Shown here in pieces: positions 1 through 8,720 of a stretch of 64,000 nucleotides of DNA. The stretch covers positions 5,580,001-5,644,000 of the forward strand of contig NZ_AP022570.1 in the NCBI RefSeq assembly GCF_010728325.1, read 5' to 3'. Positions within the stretch are counted from its first letter, which is position 1; the number at the start of each line of letters is the position of its first letter. The position numbers and the translations under genes are program-made. This DNA comes from Mycolicibacterium poriferae. Lineage in GTDB: Bacteria; Actinomycetota; Actinomycetes; Mycobacteriales; Mycobacteriaceae. The notes below the pieces were generated by a model, which made no database searches, was not told the DNA's origin, and worked only from the letters and a program-made list of their open reading frames with translations.

Positions 1-240
1 CACGATCAGGCCTTCCATCTCACCGTGGGGACCGTCGGGCGCCTCGCCCTTGGCGAACAACTCGGCCAGCTGGTCGCGACGGTTCCCGGCGCCCAACTCG
101 GACAGGTAGTCCCAGCCGAGGCGACGCGCAAGCGCCGGCGACGTCGCTGCGAGCTCGCGCAGTTCGGCGAGCACCGACGCACCCCCGTTGACTAAGGAAG
201 CAGCTGATTCGGGCGTTGGGTCGGCGATCGATGTGCTCAA
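1..240 (-). CDS. Conserved hypothetical protein, 5' end only
   Basis: The reading frame runs off the left edge of the window, so only about 80 N-terminal residues are visible. I place the start at TTG 240 because it is preceded by AGGA at a spacing of six bases and the frame is closed by a stop just upstream. The visible protein has a Pro/Ser-rich N-terminus and then a helical, Ala/Leu-rich stretch containing RRLGWDYLSELG and DGPHGEMEGLIV. Codon use is strongly GC-biased at third positions, as in real genes here. It is divergent from the TetR gene and shares its operator region, so it is probably that regulator's target. I do not recognise the family. Confidence 0.6.
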   Translation of the reverse strand, partial: MSTSIADPTPESAASLVNGGASVLAELRELAATSPALARRLGWDYLSELGAGNRRDQLAELFAKGEAPDGPHGEMEGLIV

Positions 241-257
241 CGAAGATCCTCACATTT

Positions 258-300
258 TGGTACGAGTCTGTGCCAGATTATCTGGTACTCGAACGTGCCA
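258..300. promoter_or_regulatory. Tandem inverted-repeat operator between divergent genes
   Basis: Two copies of TGGTAC-N6-GTGCCA lie at 258-275 and 283-300, exactly 25 bp apart and each followed by GA. Between them the sequence also forms CCAGAT-T-ATCTGG. The pair lies between the TTG start of the leftward gene and the TetR gene, the usual position for a TetR autoregulatory operator. The binding protein is inferred from position only. Confidence 0.65.
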
Positions 301-365
301 GAATTGGGCCGGTGTTGTCAAGAGTCTCCCGCGACCCCGGCGGCCGCGGGTGCGACGATCGTCGG

Positions 366-1016
366 GTGGCCGACACTTCGGGACGCACGTACGCGGGCCA
401 GACCGCGGACGCGCGCCGGCACCAGCGGCGAGCCCGACTGCTCGACGCCGCCATCGATGCCCTTGCCGGCAATGAGTGGCGAACCCTCACCGTCGACCGC
501 CTCTGCGCCGCTGCCGGACTCAACAAGCGGTACTTCTACGAGAACTTCGCCAGCCTCGACGAGGTGGCCACCGCCGTGGTCGATGCGATCGCCGAGGAGG
601 TCCGGACCGCGACGATGAGCGCCATCGCCGCCGCCGTGGCCGCACCACTGGAGGATCAGGCCGCTGCCGCCGTGCTCGCCCTGGTCCACACCCTGGTCGA
701 CGACCCGCGCCGGGGCCGGATCCTGCTCGGTGGGGTGGCGAGTTCCCCCGTGCTGCACGAGCATCGGGCATCCGTGATGCGGGGATTGACGGCTGTTCTG
801 GTCGGACACGCGCGCACGATCCACGACGTCGAGCTGGAAAAGGACGCGCTGGCCAAGGTGGCGCCCGCGTTCATCGTCGGGGGAACGGCCGACGCCATCC
901 TCGCCTACCTGGACGGCCGGGCCGACATCTCGGTGTCCGACCTCGTGGCCAGTCTCACCACGCTGTGGCTCATCACGGGCAACGGTGCTGCCGAGGTGGC
1001 ACGCACGCGGAATTAG
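366..1016 (+). CDS. TetR family transcriptional regulator
   Basis: The protein is about 216 aa. An N-terminal helix-turn-helix domain spans roughly residues 20-65 (RLLDAAIDALAG, then TVDRLCAAAGLNKRYFYENF), which is the TetR DNA-binding signature, followed by an all-helical ligand-binding and dimerisation domain. The open frame continues upstream to 216, but that would place the coding region across the tandem operator and the divergent gene start. I therefore use GTG 366, with GTG 312 as the alternative; neither has a strong ribosome binding site. It faces away from the leftward partial gene and probably represses that gene and itself through the operator at 258-300. The ligand is unknown. 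Confidence 0.8.
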   Translation: MADTSGRTYAGQTADARRHQRRARLLDAAIDALAGNEWRTLTVDRLCAAAGLNKRYFYENFASLDEVATAVVDAIAEEVRTATMSAIAAAVAAPLEDQAAAAVLALVHTLVDDPRRGRILLGGVASSPVLHEHRASVMRGLTAVLVGHARTIHDVELEKDALAKVAPAFIVGGTADAILAYLDGRADISVSDLVASLTTLWLITGNGAAEVARTRN

Positions 1017-1025
1017 CCCCCGCTG

Positions 1026-3110
1026 CTAGCTGCTCGACGCCAGCGCGAACGGCAGCACGGCGGGGGCGCCCGCCGCACGCACGGCGCGGGCAGCCATCGT
1101 GAACGTCCATCCCGTGTCGGCCAGATCGTCGACCAGCAGCACCGGCCCGTCGAACGGACAATCCGGCGCCGACCACGACCCCTGTAGGGCGGCCACGCGG
1201 TACGCCGAGTTCACCGCGGTCACCGGCCGGCGCTGCGGGTCGTAGTGCAGCGTGCCGAGATCCGTCAGCCGACCGAGCTCGGCGAGTCGACGGGCCAACG
1301 ACGTGATCAGCGTGGGATGGGTGTCGGAGTCCAGGGCCATCACGGCGGTCGGCCTGGTGTCCCAGTCCCAGGACGCCAGCACCTTGACCGCAGCCGCCAC
1401 CACGTCGTCGGGCACCTCGGCGTCCTCCTCGGCGAGCAGCCGACGCAGCCGCGCGCCCCAGCCCAGATCGGTGAGCCGGCCGATGGCACGGCCCGGGGCG
1501 GGACCGTCGGAGATCCGGCCGGACAGCTCGACGCCCAGCTTGGCCAGCCCGGTGGGCCACTGGCGGCGAGCGGCGATCTCTACGCCGGGACGCATCAGCC
1601 GCTCGCGCGCATTGTCGGCGGCAGTGCTGTCGACGGCACCGTCGAATCGCGACCCGGCGCAGTTGTCGCAACGGCCACACCGCTCCTGCGCCCCGAGCTC
1701 CGGATCATCGAGCTGACGCCGCAGGAAGGCCATCCGGCAGCCGTCGGTGGACTGGTAGTCGAGCATCGCCTGCTGCTCGCGCCGGCGGGCCTCCTCCAGA
1801 GTCCGATACCGCTGTTCGTCGTAATTCCACGGCGTCCCGGTGGCCACCCAGCCACCCTTCACCCGGCGCACGGCACCGTCGACGTCGAGCACCTTGAGCA
1901 CCATCTCCAGCCGGGAACGGTTCAGGTCGACCAGTGGCTCCAGCGCGGGTGTCGATGTCGGACGATCCGGGTCGAGCGCGGCGATCACCGAGCGCACCAT
2001 GGCTTCCGACGGGAACGCGACCGAGGAGAAGTACCGCCACACGTCCTGGTCTTCCCGCCCGGGCAGCAGCACCACCTCGGCGCTCGACGTCGACCTGCCC
2101 GCTCGTCCCACCTGCTGGTAGTACGCGATCGGTGAGGACGGCGCACCGAGGTGGACGACGAACCCGAGATCCGGCTTGTCGAAACCCATCCCCAGCGCCG
2201 ACGTCGCGATCAGCGCCTTCACCCGGTTCTCGAGCAGGTCGGTCTCGAGCTGTTCCCGCTCGGCCGCCTCGGTGGCGCCGGTGTAGGCCGCGACCTGGTA
2301 ACCGTGCTCACGCAGCAGCGCCGCGACATCGTGCGCCTGAGCGACGGTCAGGGTGTAGACGATCCCTGACCCCGGCAGCGCGTCGAGGTGGGTGGCCAGC
2401 CACGCTGCGCGCTGGGCGGGATTGCCCGCCTGCACCACCGACAACCGCAGAGACTCACGGTCCAGGCCGCCGCGCAACACCAACGTGTCGCGTCCCCCCA
2501 CTCCGAGCTGCGCGGCGACATCGGCCACGACCCGGTCGTTGGCGGTGGCAGTGGTGGCCAACACCGGGATGTCGGCGCCCAGTTCGGCGACCAGAGTGCG
2601 GATGCGCCGGTAATCGGGCCGAAAGTCGTGTCCCCAGTCCGAGACGCAGTGGGCCTCGTCGACGACGACCAGCCCGGCATCGCGGGCCAGCGCCGGAAGC
2701 ACCTCGTCGCGGAAATCGGGGTTGTTCAGCCGTTCCGGGCTGACCAGAAGTACATCCAGGTCACCGCCGCGCACCCGGGCGTGGATGTCCGACCAGTCCG
2801 CCACGTTGCTGGAGTTGATGGTCGCGGCATGCACGCCGGCCCGGTCGGCGGCAGCGACCTGGTTACGCATCAGCGCCAGCAGAGGCGACACGATGACGGT
2901 TGCGCCGAGCCCTGCCGCGCGGAGCAGCTTCGCGGCGATGAAGTACACCGCGGACTTGCCCCAGCCGGTGCGTTGCACCACCAGCGCGCGACGGCGCTGC
3001 ACCACCAGCGCTTCGATGGCCGCCCACTGGTCGTACCGCAGGACAGCCGATGGACCAGCGAGTTGTTCCAGGATTGCCTGCGCTTCGGCTCGTGTCGCCA
3101 TGAAGCCCAT
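1026..3110 (-). CDS. recQ: RecQ-type ATP-dependent DNA helicase with C-terminal phosphoribosyltransferase-like domain
   Basis: About 694 aa. The helicase core shows Walker A (RTGWGKSAVY), the DEAH box (VVVDEAHCVSDWGHDFRPDY), motif III (TATAN) and a second RecA-like domain with a YYQQVGRAGR motif. A zinc-binding cluster follows (CRMAF...CGRCDNC). The last 200 residues are not an HRDC domain. They resemble a phosphoribosyltransferase fold ending in a PRPP-loop-like motif (LLVDDLADTGWTF). The product should unwind branched DNA in recombination and repair; the role of the extra domain is not known to me. The frame is open to 3173, but that extension is made of 24-bp tandem repeats, so I start at ATG 3110 (MGFMATRAEAQ), with ATG 3101 as an alternative. 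Confidence 0.88.
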   Translation of the reverse strand: MGFMATRAEAQAILEQLAGPSAVLRYDQWAAIEALVVQRRRALVVQRTGWGKSAVYFIAAKLLRAAGLGATVIVSPLLALMRNQVAAADRAGVHAATINSSNVADWSDIHARVRGGDLDVLLVSPERLNNPDFRDEVLPALARDAGLVVVDEAHCVSDWGHDFRPDYRRIRTLVAELGADIPVLATTATANDRVVADVAAQLGVGGRDTLVLRGGLDRESLRLSVVQAGNPAQRAAWLATHLDALPGSGIVYTLTVAQAHDVAALLREHGYQVAAYTGATEAAEREQLETDLLENRVKALIATSALGMGFDKPDLGFVVHLGAPSSPIAYYQQVGRAGRSTSSAEVVLLPGREDQDVWRYFSSVAFPSEAMVRSVIAALDPDRPTSTPALEPLVDLNRSRLEMVLKVLDVDGAVRRVKGGWVATGTPWNYDEQRYRTLEEARRREQQAMLDYQSTDGCRMAFLRRQLDDPELGAQERCGRCDNCAGSRFDGAVDSTAADNARERLMRPGVEIAARRQWPTGLAKLGVELSGRISDGPAPGRAIGRLTDLGWGARLRRLLAEEDAEVPDDVVAAAVKVLASWDWDTRPTAVMALDSDTHPTLITSLARRLAELGRLTDLGTLHYDPQRRPVTAVNSAYRVAALQGSWSAPDCPFDGPVLLVDDLADTGWTFTMAARAVRAAGAPAVLPFALASSS

Positions 3111-3120
3111 CGTGCCGAAT

Positions 3121-3180
3121 GGCACCGACGAGGAAGCGCCGGGTGGCACCGACGAGGAAGTGCCGGGTAGCACCGACGAC
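3121..3180. repeat. 24-bp tandem repeat, 2.5 copies
   Basis: Copies at 3121-3144 and 3145-3168 differ at one base (unit begins GGCACCGACGAGGAAG and ends CCGGGT), and a 12-bp partial third copy follows at 3169-3180. The array lies just upstream of recQ and is open in the recQ frame as a GTSSSVP-like repeat. It shares the core CACCGACGAG with the 33-bp repeat inside fadE33. Confidence 0.85.
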
Positions 3181-3211
3181 TCGCGTGAGCCGTGCCAAGC
3201 GGCGGCGGGTG

Positions 3212-3370
3212 CTAGTCGGTCTGTCCGCTCACGCTGGTGGTGTACACGTATGCGGGCGCCGGTTCGAAGTTGGCCACCGGCGCCACAATCGCTGCCGACC
3301 CGAAGGCGAGCAGGCCGCCGGCAAAGACGCCGAAGAGACTACGTCGCACGGTCCTGACAGACGCGGTCAT
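3212..3370 (-). CDS. Short exported peptide, paralogous N-terminus to the adjacent hemophore-like protein
   Basis: This 52-aa gene starts at ATG 3370, nine bases after a good ribosome binding site (GAGGAG), and ends at TAG. The sequence has a basic N-terminus (TVRRSLF), a hydrophobic segment (GVFAGGLLAFGSAAIVAPVA) and a short tail ending SVSGQTD. The N-terminus closely resembles that of the neighbouring hemophore-like protein (MTTSV then IRRGLYSVLAGGA), which suggests duplication followed by loss or replacement of the mature domain. It could be a secreted peptide or a single-pass membrane peptide. No function is assigned. Confidence 0.65.
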   Translation of the reverse strand: MTASVRTVRRSLFGVFAGGLLAFGSAAIVAPVANFEPAPAYVYTTSVSGQTD

Positions 3371-3534
3371 GGAAGATCACTCCTCACGGTGTGCGAACAA
3401 CACGCTCGTACACCGTGCCTAGCCGATTCGGTGGCGCGCCAAACTCCGCCCAGGTCAGCGGGCCGAGGGCCATCTCGACGGCCGACTGACGAGATCCATG
3501 TCGGGTTGAGCGGCCGGGGCTTTCACCCGGCCCT

Positions 3535-4014
3535 CTAGGACGGTGGTTCGACTCCCGCCGGAGTGCCTTCCTGGTTCTGGTTCAGGTTCGGGGTGTCGAC
3601 TCCCGCCGCCGTCTGAGGCTGGGTCTGCCACACCGCGGCGGCCACCAGCGTCGGCGCCACGTCGAAGCCGCACTGCTCGCTCAACGCGTTCACCGGCTGG
3701 TGGATCGCCGCCAAGTCATCTCTGACCTGGGGGTTTTGTTCGAAATATGCGTTGTAGGAGTCCTGGGCCTGCTCCGGCGGCTGCGACGAGATACTCGACA
3801 GCTGCGAGTTGGTCGGCGGGTTGGCCACCAGGTAGTCCCCCTCGGCCGCGGTGGCGGCACTGACGGTGCGGGCCACATTCGCTGCCGAGCAGTCGGGCGC
3901 GGGGTCGGGCTGCGCGGTGGCCATCGGCGCCAGGAGCGCCGGGCCGAGCACGAGCGCCCCGCCGGCGAGGACGCTGTAGAGGCCACGGCGAATGTTCATC
4001 ACAGACGTGGTCAT
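3535..4014 (-). CDS. Hemophore-related secreted protein
   Basis: 159 aa. A signal peptide spans about residues 1-34 (RRGLYSVLAGGALVLGPALL, then APMATAQ) and is followed by a small helical domain with two cysteines, one near the start of the mature chain (DCSAANVARTVSAATA) and one near its end (LSEQCGFDV). The motif FEQNPQVRDDLAAIHQP is typical of the mycobacterial hemophore-related family (Rv0203-like, often annotated heme-binding). The C-terminus is an Asn/Gln/Pro-rich tail. The start has GGGGA upstream. Family members act outside the membrane in heme capture, but heme binding by this protein is inferred only. It lies head-to-tail with the 52-aa paralogous peptide gene. Confidence 0.75.
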   Translation of the reverse strand: MTTSVMNIRRGLYSVLAGGALVLGPALLAPMATAQPDPAPDCSAANVARTVSAATAAEGDYLVANPPTNSQLSSISSQPPEQAQDSYNAYFEQNPQVRDDLAAIHQPVNALSEQCGFDVAPTLVAAAVWQTQPQTAAGVDTPNLNQNQEGTPAGVEPPS

Positions 4015-4154
4015 GAAAATCCCCCACTATCGACGACGTTGTCGACGACCGGTCGGTCGCACGCGTCAGCGTATCCGCTCAGCTGGAACACCAGTCGAGA
4101 ATCGGCGTACCAGGCGAACAAGCCACTACGGCGGTGGGGGGTGAGCGTCGCCGG

Positions 4155-5231
4155 TCAGGCCGACGCCGAATCCATCTCGCGCTTGATCTCCAGTGCGATG
4201 TCGATCAGCTGGTCCTCCTGGCCGCCGATCAGTTTGCGCTGCCCCGCGCGGTGCAGCAGCTGGTGGGCGGGCACGCCGTAGCGCTCGGACTGGCGGATGG
4301 CGTGCTTGAGGAAGCTCGAGTACACCCCGGAATACCCCATGATCAGCGCATTGCGATCGAGCAGGCACTCGGCGGGCATCGCCGGAGCGACGACTTCCTC
4401 GGCGGCGTCAGCGATGTCGAAGAAGTCGATGCCGGTCTTGACACCGATCTTGTCGAACACTCCGATCAACGCCTCGACAGGGGCGTTGCCGGCGCCGGCA
4501 CCGAAGCGGCGGCACGAGCCGTCGATCTGCTTGGCGCCGGCGCGTACCGCCTCGATCGAGTTCGCCACCCCGAGGCCGAGATTCTCGTGGCCATGGAAAC
4601 CGACCTGGGCGTCATCGCCGAGCTCGGCCACCAGTGCGGCCACCCGGTCGCGGACCCCCTCGAGCACCAGCGCACCAGCGGAGTCGACGACATAGACGCA
4701 CTGGCACCCCGCATCGGCCATGATGCGGGCCTGGGCCGCCAGCTTCTCCGGGGGGATGGTGTGGCTCATCATCAGAAAGCCGACCGTCTCCAGGCCGAGC
4801 TCGCGGGCCAGCCCGAAATGCTGGATCGACACATCGGCCTCGGTGCAGTGGGTCGCGATGCGACAGATGGACCCGCCATTGTTCTGGGCTTCCTTGATGT
4901 CCTCCTTGGTCCCCACTCCGGGCAGCATCAGGAAGGCGATCTTCGATTCCTTGGCGGTTTCTGCGGCCAACTTGATCAGCTCCTGCTCCGGGGTCTTGGA
5001 GAACCCGTAGTTGAAGCTCGACCCGCCCAGCCCGTCGCCGTGGGTGACCTCGATGACCGGCACCCCGGCCGTGTCCAGCGCCGCGACGATGGCGCCGACC
5101 TCATCGGCGGTGAACTGGTGGCGTTTGTGATGCGAACCGTCGCGCAGCGACGTGTCGGTCATCCGGATGTCCCACATGGGGTCGAAGTAGATGTCGTCGA
5201 CTCCGCCGATGCGCGATGCGCTGCCACTCAT
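4155..5231 (-). CDS. hsaF: 4-hydroxy-2-oxoacid aldolase (4-hydroxy-2-ketovalerate type)
   Basis: 358 aa. A DRE-TIM-like aldolase with the N-terminal catalytic Arg-Asp motif ([15 protein letters not shown]30-D31) and the HxH metal site ([11 protein letters not shown]). It splits the 4-hydroxy-2-oxo acid from steroid ring A/B meta-cleavage into pyruvate and an aldehyde that channels to HsaG. The gene overlaps hsaG by four bases (ATGA), consistent with the known stable aldolase-dehydrogenase complex. The order hsaE-hsaG-hsaF matches Rv3536c-Rv3535c-Rv3534c. The operon is read from the KstR box at 7008. Confidence 0.95.
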   Translation of the reverse strand: MSGSASRIGGVDDIYFDPMWDIRMTDTSLRDGSHHKRHQFTADEVGAIVAALDTAGVPVIEVTHGDGLGGSSFNYGFSKTPEQELIKLAAETAKESKIAFLMLPGVGTKEDIKEAQNNGGSICRIATHCTEADVSIQHFGLARELGLETVGFLMMSHTIPPEKLAAQARIMADAGCQCVYVVDSAGALVLEGVRDRVAALVAELGDDAQVGFHGHENLGLGVANSIEAVRAGAKQIDGSCRRFGAGAGNAPVEALIGVFDKIGVKTGIDFFDIADAAEEVVAPAMPAECLLDRNALIMGYSGVYSSFLKHAIRQSERYGVPAHQLLHRAGQRKLIGGQEDQLIDIALEIKREMDSASA

Positions 5232-6154
5232 GATTGGCCTCCTGTCGTGGAAAGGCTCGCTGCTGCCATCTTCTTGGCGACCTCCTCGCCGACCTTCGTC
5301 GCGGCGGCGGTCATGATGTCCAGGTTTCCCGCATACGGCGGCAGGTAGTCACCGGCGCCCTCCACCTCGATGAACGTGGTGACCACAGCCTGCCCTCCGG
5401 AGTTCATCGACGGATCGTCGAACTGCGGATCGTTGAGCAACCGGTAGCCCGGAACGTAGGTCTGCACCTCGGCGACGACGTCGCGGATGGACTGTGCGAT
5501 CGCATCGCGGTCGGCGTCCTCGGGGATCGCGCAAAAGATGGTGTCGCGCATGATCATCGGAGGATCGGCCGGGTTGAGGATGATGATGGCCTTGCCCCGC
5601 TTGGCGCCGCCGATGTTCTGCACCCCAGCACTGGTGGTCTTGGTGAATTCGTCGATGTTCGCCCGGGTACCCGGACCGGCCGAGGCCGAGGACACCGACG
5701 CCACGATCTCGCCGTAAGGCACCTCGACGACGCGGCTGACGGCGTGCACGATCGGGATCGTGGCCTGGCCCCCGCAGGTCACCATGTTGACATTCGGCGC
5801 GTCGAGGTGCTCACCCAGATTCGCCGGCGGGATCACGCCCGGACCCACCGCCGCCGGGGTCAGGTCGATGGCCCGGATGCCGGCTTCGGCGTAGCGAGGC
5901 GCCGCGGCGCGATGCACGTAGGCACTGGTCGCCTCGAACACCAGGTCGGGCTTCTCGGACTGGCTCAGCAACCAGTCCACTCCCTCGTGCGACGTCTCCA
6001 GCCCCAACTTGCGAGCCCGGGCCAAGCCTTCGCTCTCCGGATCGATGCCGATCATCCAGCGTGGCTCCAGCCACTCCGAACGCAACAACTTGTACAGCAG
6101 GTCGGTGCTGATGTTGCCCGACCCCACGATCGCCACAGACTTCTTGTCAGCCAT
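5228..6154 (-). CDS. hsaG: Acylating acetaldehyde/propionaldehyde dehydrogenase
   Basis: 308 aa. The N-terminal Rossmann motif is [13 protein letters not shown] and the catalytic cysteine is C127 in [10 protein letters not shown]. The enzyme converts the aldehyde released by HsaF (propanal in steroid catabolism) to propionyl-CoA using NAD+ and CoA. Length and motifs are normal for the family. It is the middle gene of the hsaE-hsaG-hsaF operon, ten bases after hsaE and overlapping hsaF by ATGA. Confidence 0.95.
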   Translation of the reverse strand: MADKKSVAIVGSGNISTDLLYKLLRSEWLEPRWMIGIDPESEGLARARKLGLETSHEGVDWLLSQSEKPDLVFEATSAYVHRAAAPRYAEAGIRAIDLTPAAVGPGVIPPANLGEHLDAPNVNMVTCGGQATIPIVHAVSRVVEVPYGEIVASVSSASAGPGTRANIDEFTKTTSAGVQNIGGAKRGKAIIILNPADPPMIMRDTIFCAIPEDADRDAIAQSIRDVVAEVQTYVPGYRLLNDPQFDDPSMNSGGQAVVTTFIEVEGAGDYLPPYAGNLDIMTAAATKVGEEVAKKMAAASLSTTGGQS

Positions 6155-6164
6155 GAGCGGCTCC

Positions 6165-6950
6165 TTATTCGAAACTCAGTTGTACTGAACCTAACCCGCT
6201 GAACTCGGCCACGAAGTGGCTGCCCGGCGGGGCATCTATCGCACGGGTGCACGAACCCGGGAGCACGATGTCGCCGGCCCGTAACCGCACCCCGAAGCTC
6301 TCCACCTTGCGGGCCAACCAGGCCACCGCGGTGACCGGATTGCCCAGCACCGCGTCACTGCGCCCCTCGGCGACGACCTCCCCGTTGTTCGTCAGGACCG
6401 CGTCGATGGCCTTGATGTCGACGTCCTTGGGCGAGACCCGGGCTTCACCGAGCACCCAGCCGGCCGACGAGGCGTTGTCGGCGATGGTGTCGCACAGCTT
6501 GATCTGCCAATTCGTGATGCGCGTGTCGATGAGCTCGATGGCCGGGGCGAATGCCGCCGTGGCAGCGAGCACGTCGTCCTCGGTGCACCCGGCTCCTGGC
6601 AGATCGTCGGCCAGGATGAATCCCACCTCGACCTCCACCCGCGGACAGAGGTAACGGTCCGACCGGACTGGAGTCCCTTCGAAGACCTGCATCTCGTCGA
6701 GCAGATGCCCGTAGTCGGGCTCGTCGACGTTCATCATCTTCTGCATCGCCTCCGACGACAGGCCCACCTTGTGCCCGATCACCCGAGCCCCCTCAGCCAC
6801 CCGCTGCCGGATGTTGATCAGCTGGATCTCGTAGGCATCCACCACGTCGATGTCGGGCTGACCGTCGGTCAACGGCGAGATCGGAACCCTGCTGCGTTCC
6901 GCCTGCGCGAGATCGGCGGCGAGTCGTTCCCGAACCTCGTCACGGAGCAT
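6165..6950 (-). CDS. hsaE: 2-hydroxypenta-2,4-dienoate-type hydratase
   Basis: 261 aa from ATG 6950, which matches the family length; an open frame extends upstream but crosses the kstD promoter. The protein is a fumarylacetoacetase-fold hydratase of the MhpD/HsaE group, with conserved segments [20 protein letters not shown] and [14 protein letters not shown] carrying the acidic metal ligands. It hydrates the 2-hydroxyhexa-2,4-dienoic acid made from ring A of cholesterol and passes the product to HsaF. GAGGGG lies upstream of the start. It is the first gene of its operon and is divergent from kstD. Confidence 0.94.
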   Translation of the reverse strand: MLRDEVRERLAADLAQAERSRVPISPLTDGQPDIDVVDAYEIQLINIRQRVAEGARVIGHKVGLSSEAMQKMMNVDEPDYGHLLDEMQVFEGTPVRSDRYLCPRVEVEVGFILADDLPGAGCTEDDVLAATAAFAPAIELIDTRITNWQIKLCDTIADNASSAGWVLGEARVSPKDVDIKAIDAVLTNNGEVVAEGRSDAVLGNPVTAVAWLARKVESFGVRLRAGDIVLPGSCTRAIDAPPGSHFVAEFSGLGSVQLSFE

Positions 6951-6976
6951 CAGATGAATTCCCCTCGTTTTTCTGA

Positions 6977-7001
6977 CCGGGCCAGTTGTTAGCTGGCCGG
7001 G
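6977..7001. repeat. Inverted repeat in the hsaE-kstD intergenic region
   Basis: CCGGGCCAG and CTGGCCGGG are separated by seven bases, with eight of nine positions paired. The element lies six bases from the KstR box. It could be a second operator or a hairpin in the kstD leader. No regulator is assigned. Confidence 0.45.
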
Positions 7002-7007
7002 CAATTC

Positions 7008-7021
7008 TATAACGTGTTCTA
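7008..7021. promoter_or_regulatory. KstR operator
   Basis: TATAACGTGTTCTA matches the KstR consensus TnnAACnnGTTnnA at every defined position. It ends one base before the kstD ATG and serves both kstD and the divergent hsaE operon. KstR itself is not in this window. Confidence 0.9.
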
Positions 7022-7022
7022 C

Positions 7023-8717
7023 ATGACTGGACAGGTGTATGACGTCGTCGTGGTCGGGAGCGGCGCCGCCGGCATGGTCGCCGCACTCACCGCCGCCCAC
7101 CAGGGACTCTCGACAGTAGTCGTTGAGAAGGCCCCGCACTACGGTGGTTCCACTGCGCGGTCAGGTGGCGGAGTGTGGATCCCCAACAACGAGGTCCTGC
7201 AGCGCGACGGTGTCAAGGACACCACCGAGGCGGCCCGCACCTACCTGCACGCGATCATCGGAGACGTGGTGCCGGCCGACAAGATCGACACCTACCTCAA
7301 GCGCGGGCCGGAGATGCTGTCGTTCGTCCTGCGGCACTCCCCGCTCAAGCTGTGCTGGGTTCCCAACTACTCCGACTACTACCCCGAAACTCCGGGCGGC
7401 AAGGCCTCCGGGCGGTCGGTCGAACCCAAGCCGTTCAACGCCAAAAAGCTCGGCCCAGACCTCAAGGGCCTCGAACCCCCGTACGGCAAGGTGCCACTCA
7501 ACGTGGTGGTGATGCAGCAGGACTACGTGCGACTCAACCAGCTCAAGCGCCACCCCCGCGGCGTGTTGCGCAGCCTCAAGGTGGGCGCCCGCACGATGTG
7601 GGCCCAGGCCACGGGCAAGAACCTCGTCGGGATGGGCCGCGCCCTCATCGCCCCGCTGCGGATCGGGTTGCGTGACGCGGGAGTGCCGGTGCTGCTGAAC
7701 ACCGCCATGACCGACCTGTACATCGAAGACGGTGTCGTCGCCGGCATTCTGGTGCGCGACACCCAGGGGCCCGAAACAGCGGAACCGCAACTCATCCGGG
7801 CGCGTCGCGGCGTGATCCTGGGCAGTGGCGGGTTCGAACACAACGAGCAGATGCGGGTCAAGTACCAGCGCGCTCCGATCACCACCGAGTGGACGGTCGG
7901 GGCCGTGGCCAACACCGGCGACGGAATCCTGGCGGCCGAGAAGCTCGGCGCCGCACTGGATGTGATGGAGGACGCCTGGTGGGGCCCTACGGTGCCCCTG
8001 GTCGGTGCACCCTGGTTCGCGTTGTCCGAACGCAACTCGCCGGGATCGATCATCGTCAACATGGCCGGCAAGCGCTTCATGAACGAGTCGATGCCCTATG
8101 TCGAGGCGTGCCACCACATGTACGGCGGGCAATACGGACAGGGCCCCGGACCCGGAGAGAACATCCCGGCTTGGCTGGTGTTCGACCAGCGGTATCGCGA
8201 CCGCTATATTTTCGCCGGTCTTCAGCCGGGACAGCGGATCCCGTCGAAGTGGATGGAATCCGGCGTCATCGTCAAGGCCGACACCCTCGATGAACTCGCC
8301 GCCAAGACCGGCCTGCCGGCAGCAGAACTCACCGCGACGGTCGAGCGTTTCAACGGCTTCGCCCGCGACGGGGTCGATCAGGACTTCAAGCGGGGTGAGA
8401 GCGCCTACGACCGGTACTACGGCGACCCGACGAACAAGCCCAACCCCAACCTCGGCGAGATCAGCGAAGGTCCGTTCTACGCCGCCAAGATGGTTCCCGG
8501 TGACCTCGGCACCAAGGGCGGGGTGGTGACCGACAACGACGGCCGGGCACTGCGCGACGACGGCTCGGTGATCGAGGGCCTCTACGCTGCGGGCAACGTC
8601 AGCGCCCCGGTGATGGGCCACACCTACCCCGGCCCGGGCGGAACCATCGGGCCGGCCATGACGTTCGGCTATCTCGCGGCACTGCACATCGCCGCGACCG
8701 GGCACCGGAAGGACTGA
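7023..8717 (+). CDS. kstD: 3-ketosteroid delta-1-dehydrogenase
   Basis: 564 aa from ATG 7023 (MTGQVYDVVVVGSG); GTG 7014 is also open but lies inside the KstR box. The N-terminal FAD motif is VVGSGAAGMVAAL. The C-terminal conserved block GHTYPGPGGTIGPAMTFGY is diagnostic of KstD flavoproteins. The enzyme introduces the C1-C2 double bond in ring A of 3-ketosteroids, which with KshAB 9-alpha-hydroxylation opens ring B. The length equals the M. tuberculosis enzyme within one residue. Because the operator abuts the start codon, the transcript may have a very short leader. hsd4B follows three bases later. Confidence 0.95.
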   Translation: MTGQVYDVVVVGSGAAGMVAALTAAHQGLSTVVVEKAPHYGGSTARSGGGVWIPNNEVLQRDGVKDTTEAARTYLHAIIGDVVPADKIDTYLKRGPEMLSFVLRHSPLKLCWVPNYSDYYPETPGGKASGRSVEPKPFNAKKLGPDLKGLEPPYGKVPLNVVVMQQDYVRLNQLKRHPRGVLRSLKVGARTMWAQATGKNLVGMGRALIAPLRIGLRDAGVPVLLNTAMTDLYIEDGVVAGILVRDTQGPETAEPQLIRARRGVILGSGGFEHNEQMRVKYQRAPITTEWTVGAVANTGDGILAAEKLGAALDVMEDAWWGPTVPLVGAPWFALSERNSPGSIIVNMAGKRFMNESMPYVEACHHMYGGQYGQGPGPGENIPAWLVFDQRYRDRYIFAGLQPGQRIPSKWMESGVIVKADTLDELAAKTGLPAAELTATVERFNGFARDGVDQDFKRGESAYDRYYGDPTNKPNPNLGEISEGPFYAAKMVPGDLGTKGGVVTDNDGRALRDDGSVIEGLYAAGNVSAPVMGHTYPGPGGTIGPAMTFGYLAALHIAATGHRKD

Positions 8718-8720
8718 GCA

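Noticed and set aside
216..365. Upstream extension of the TetR gene to ATG 216
   Set aside because: It would overlap the divergent gene start and cover the tandem operator; the extra residues do not fit the family.
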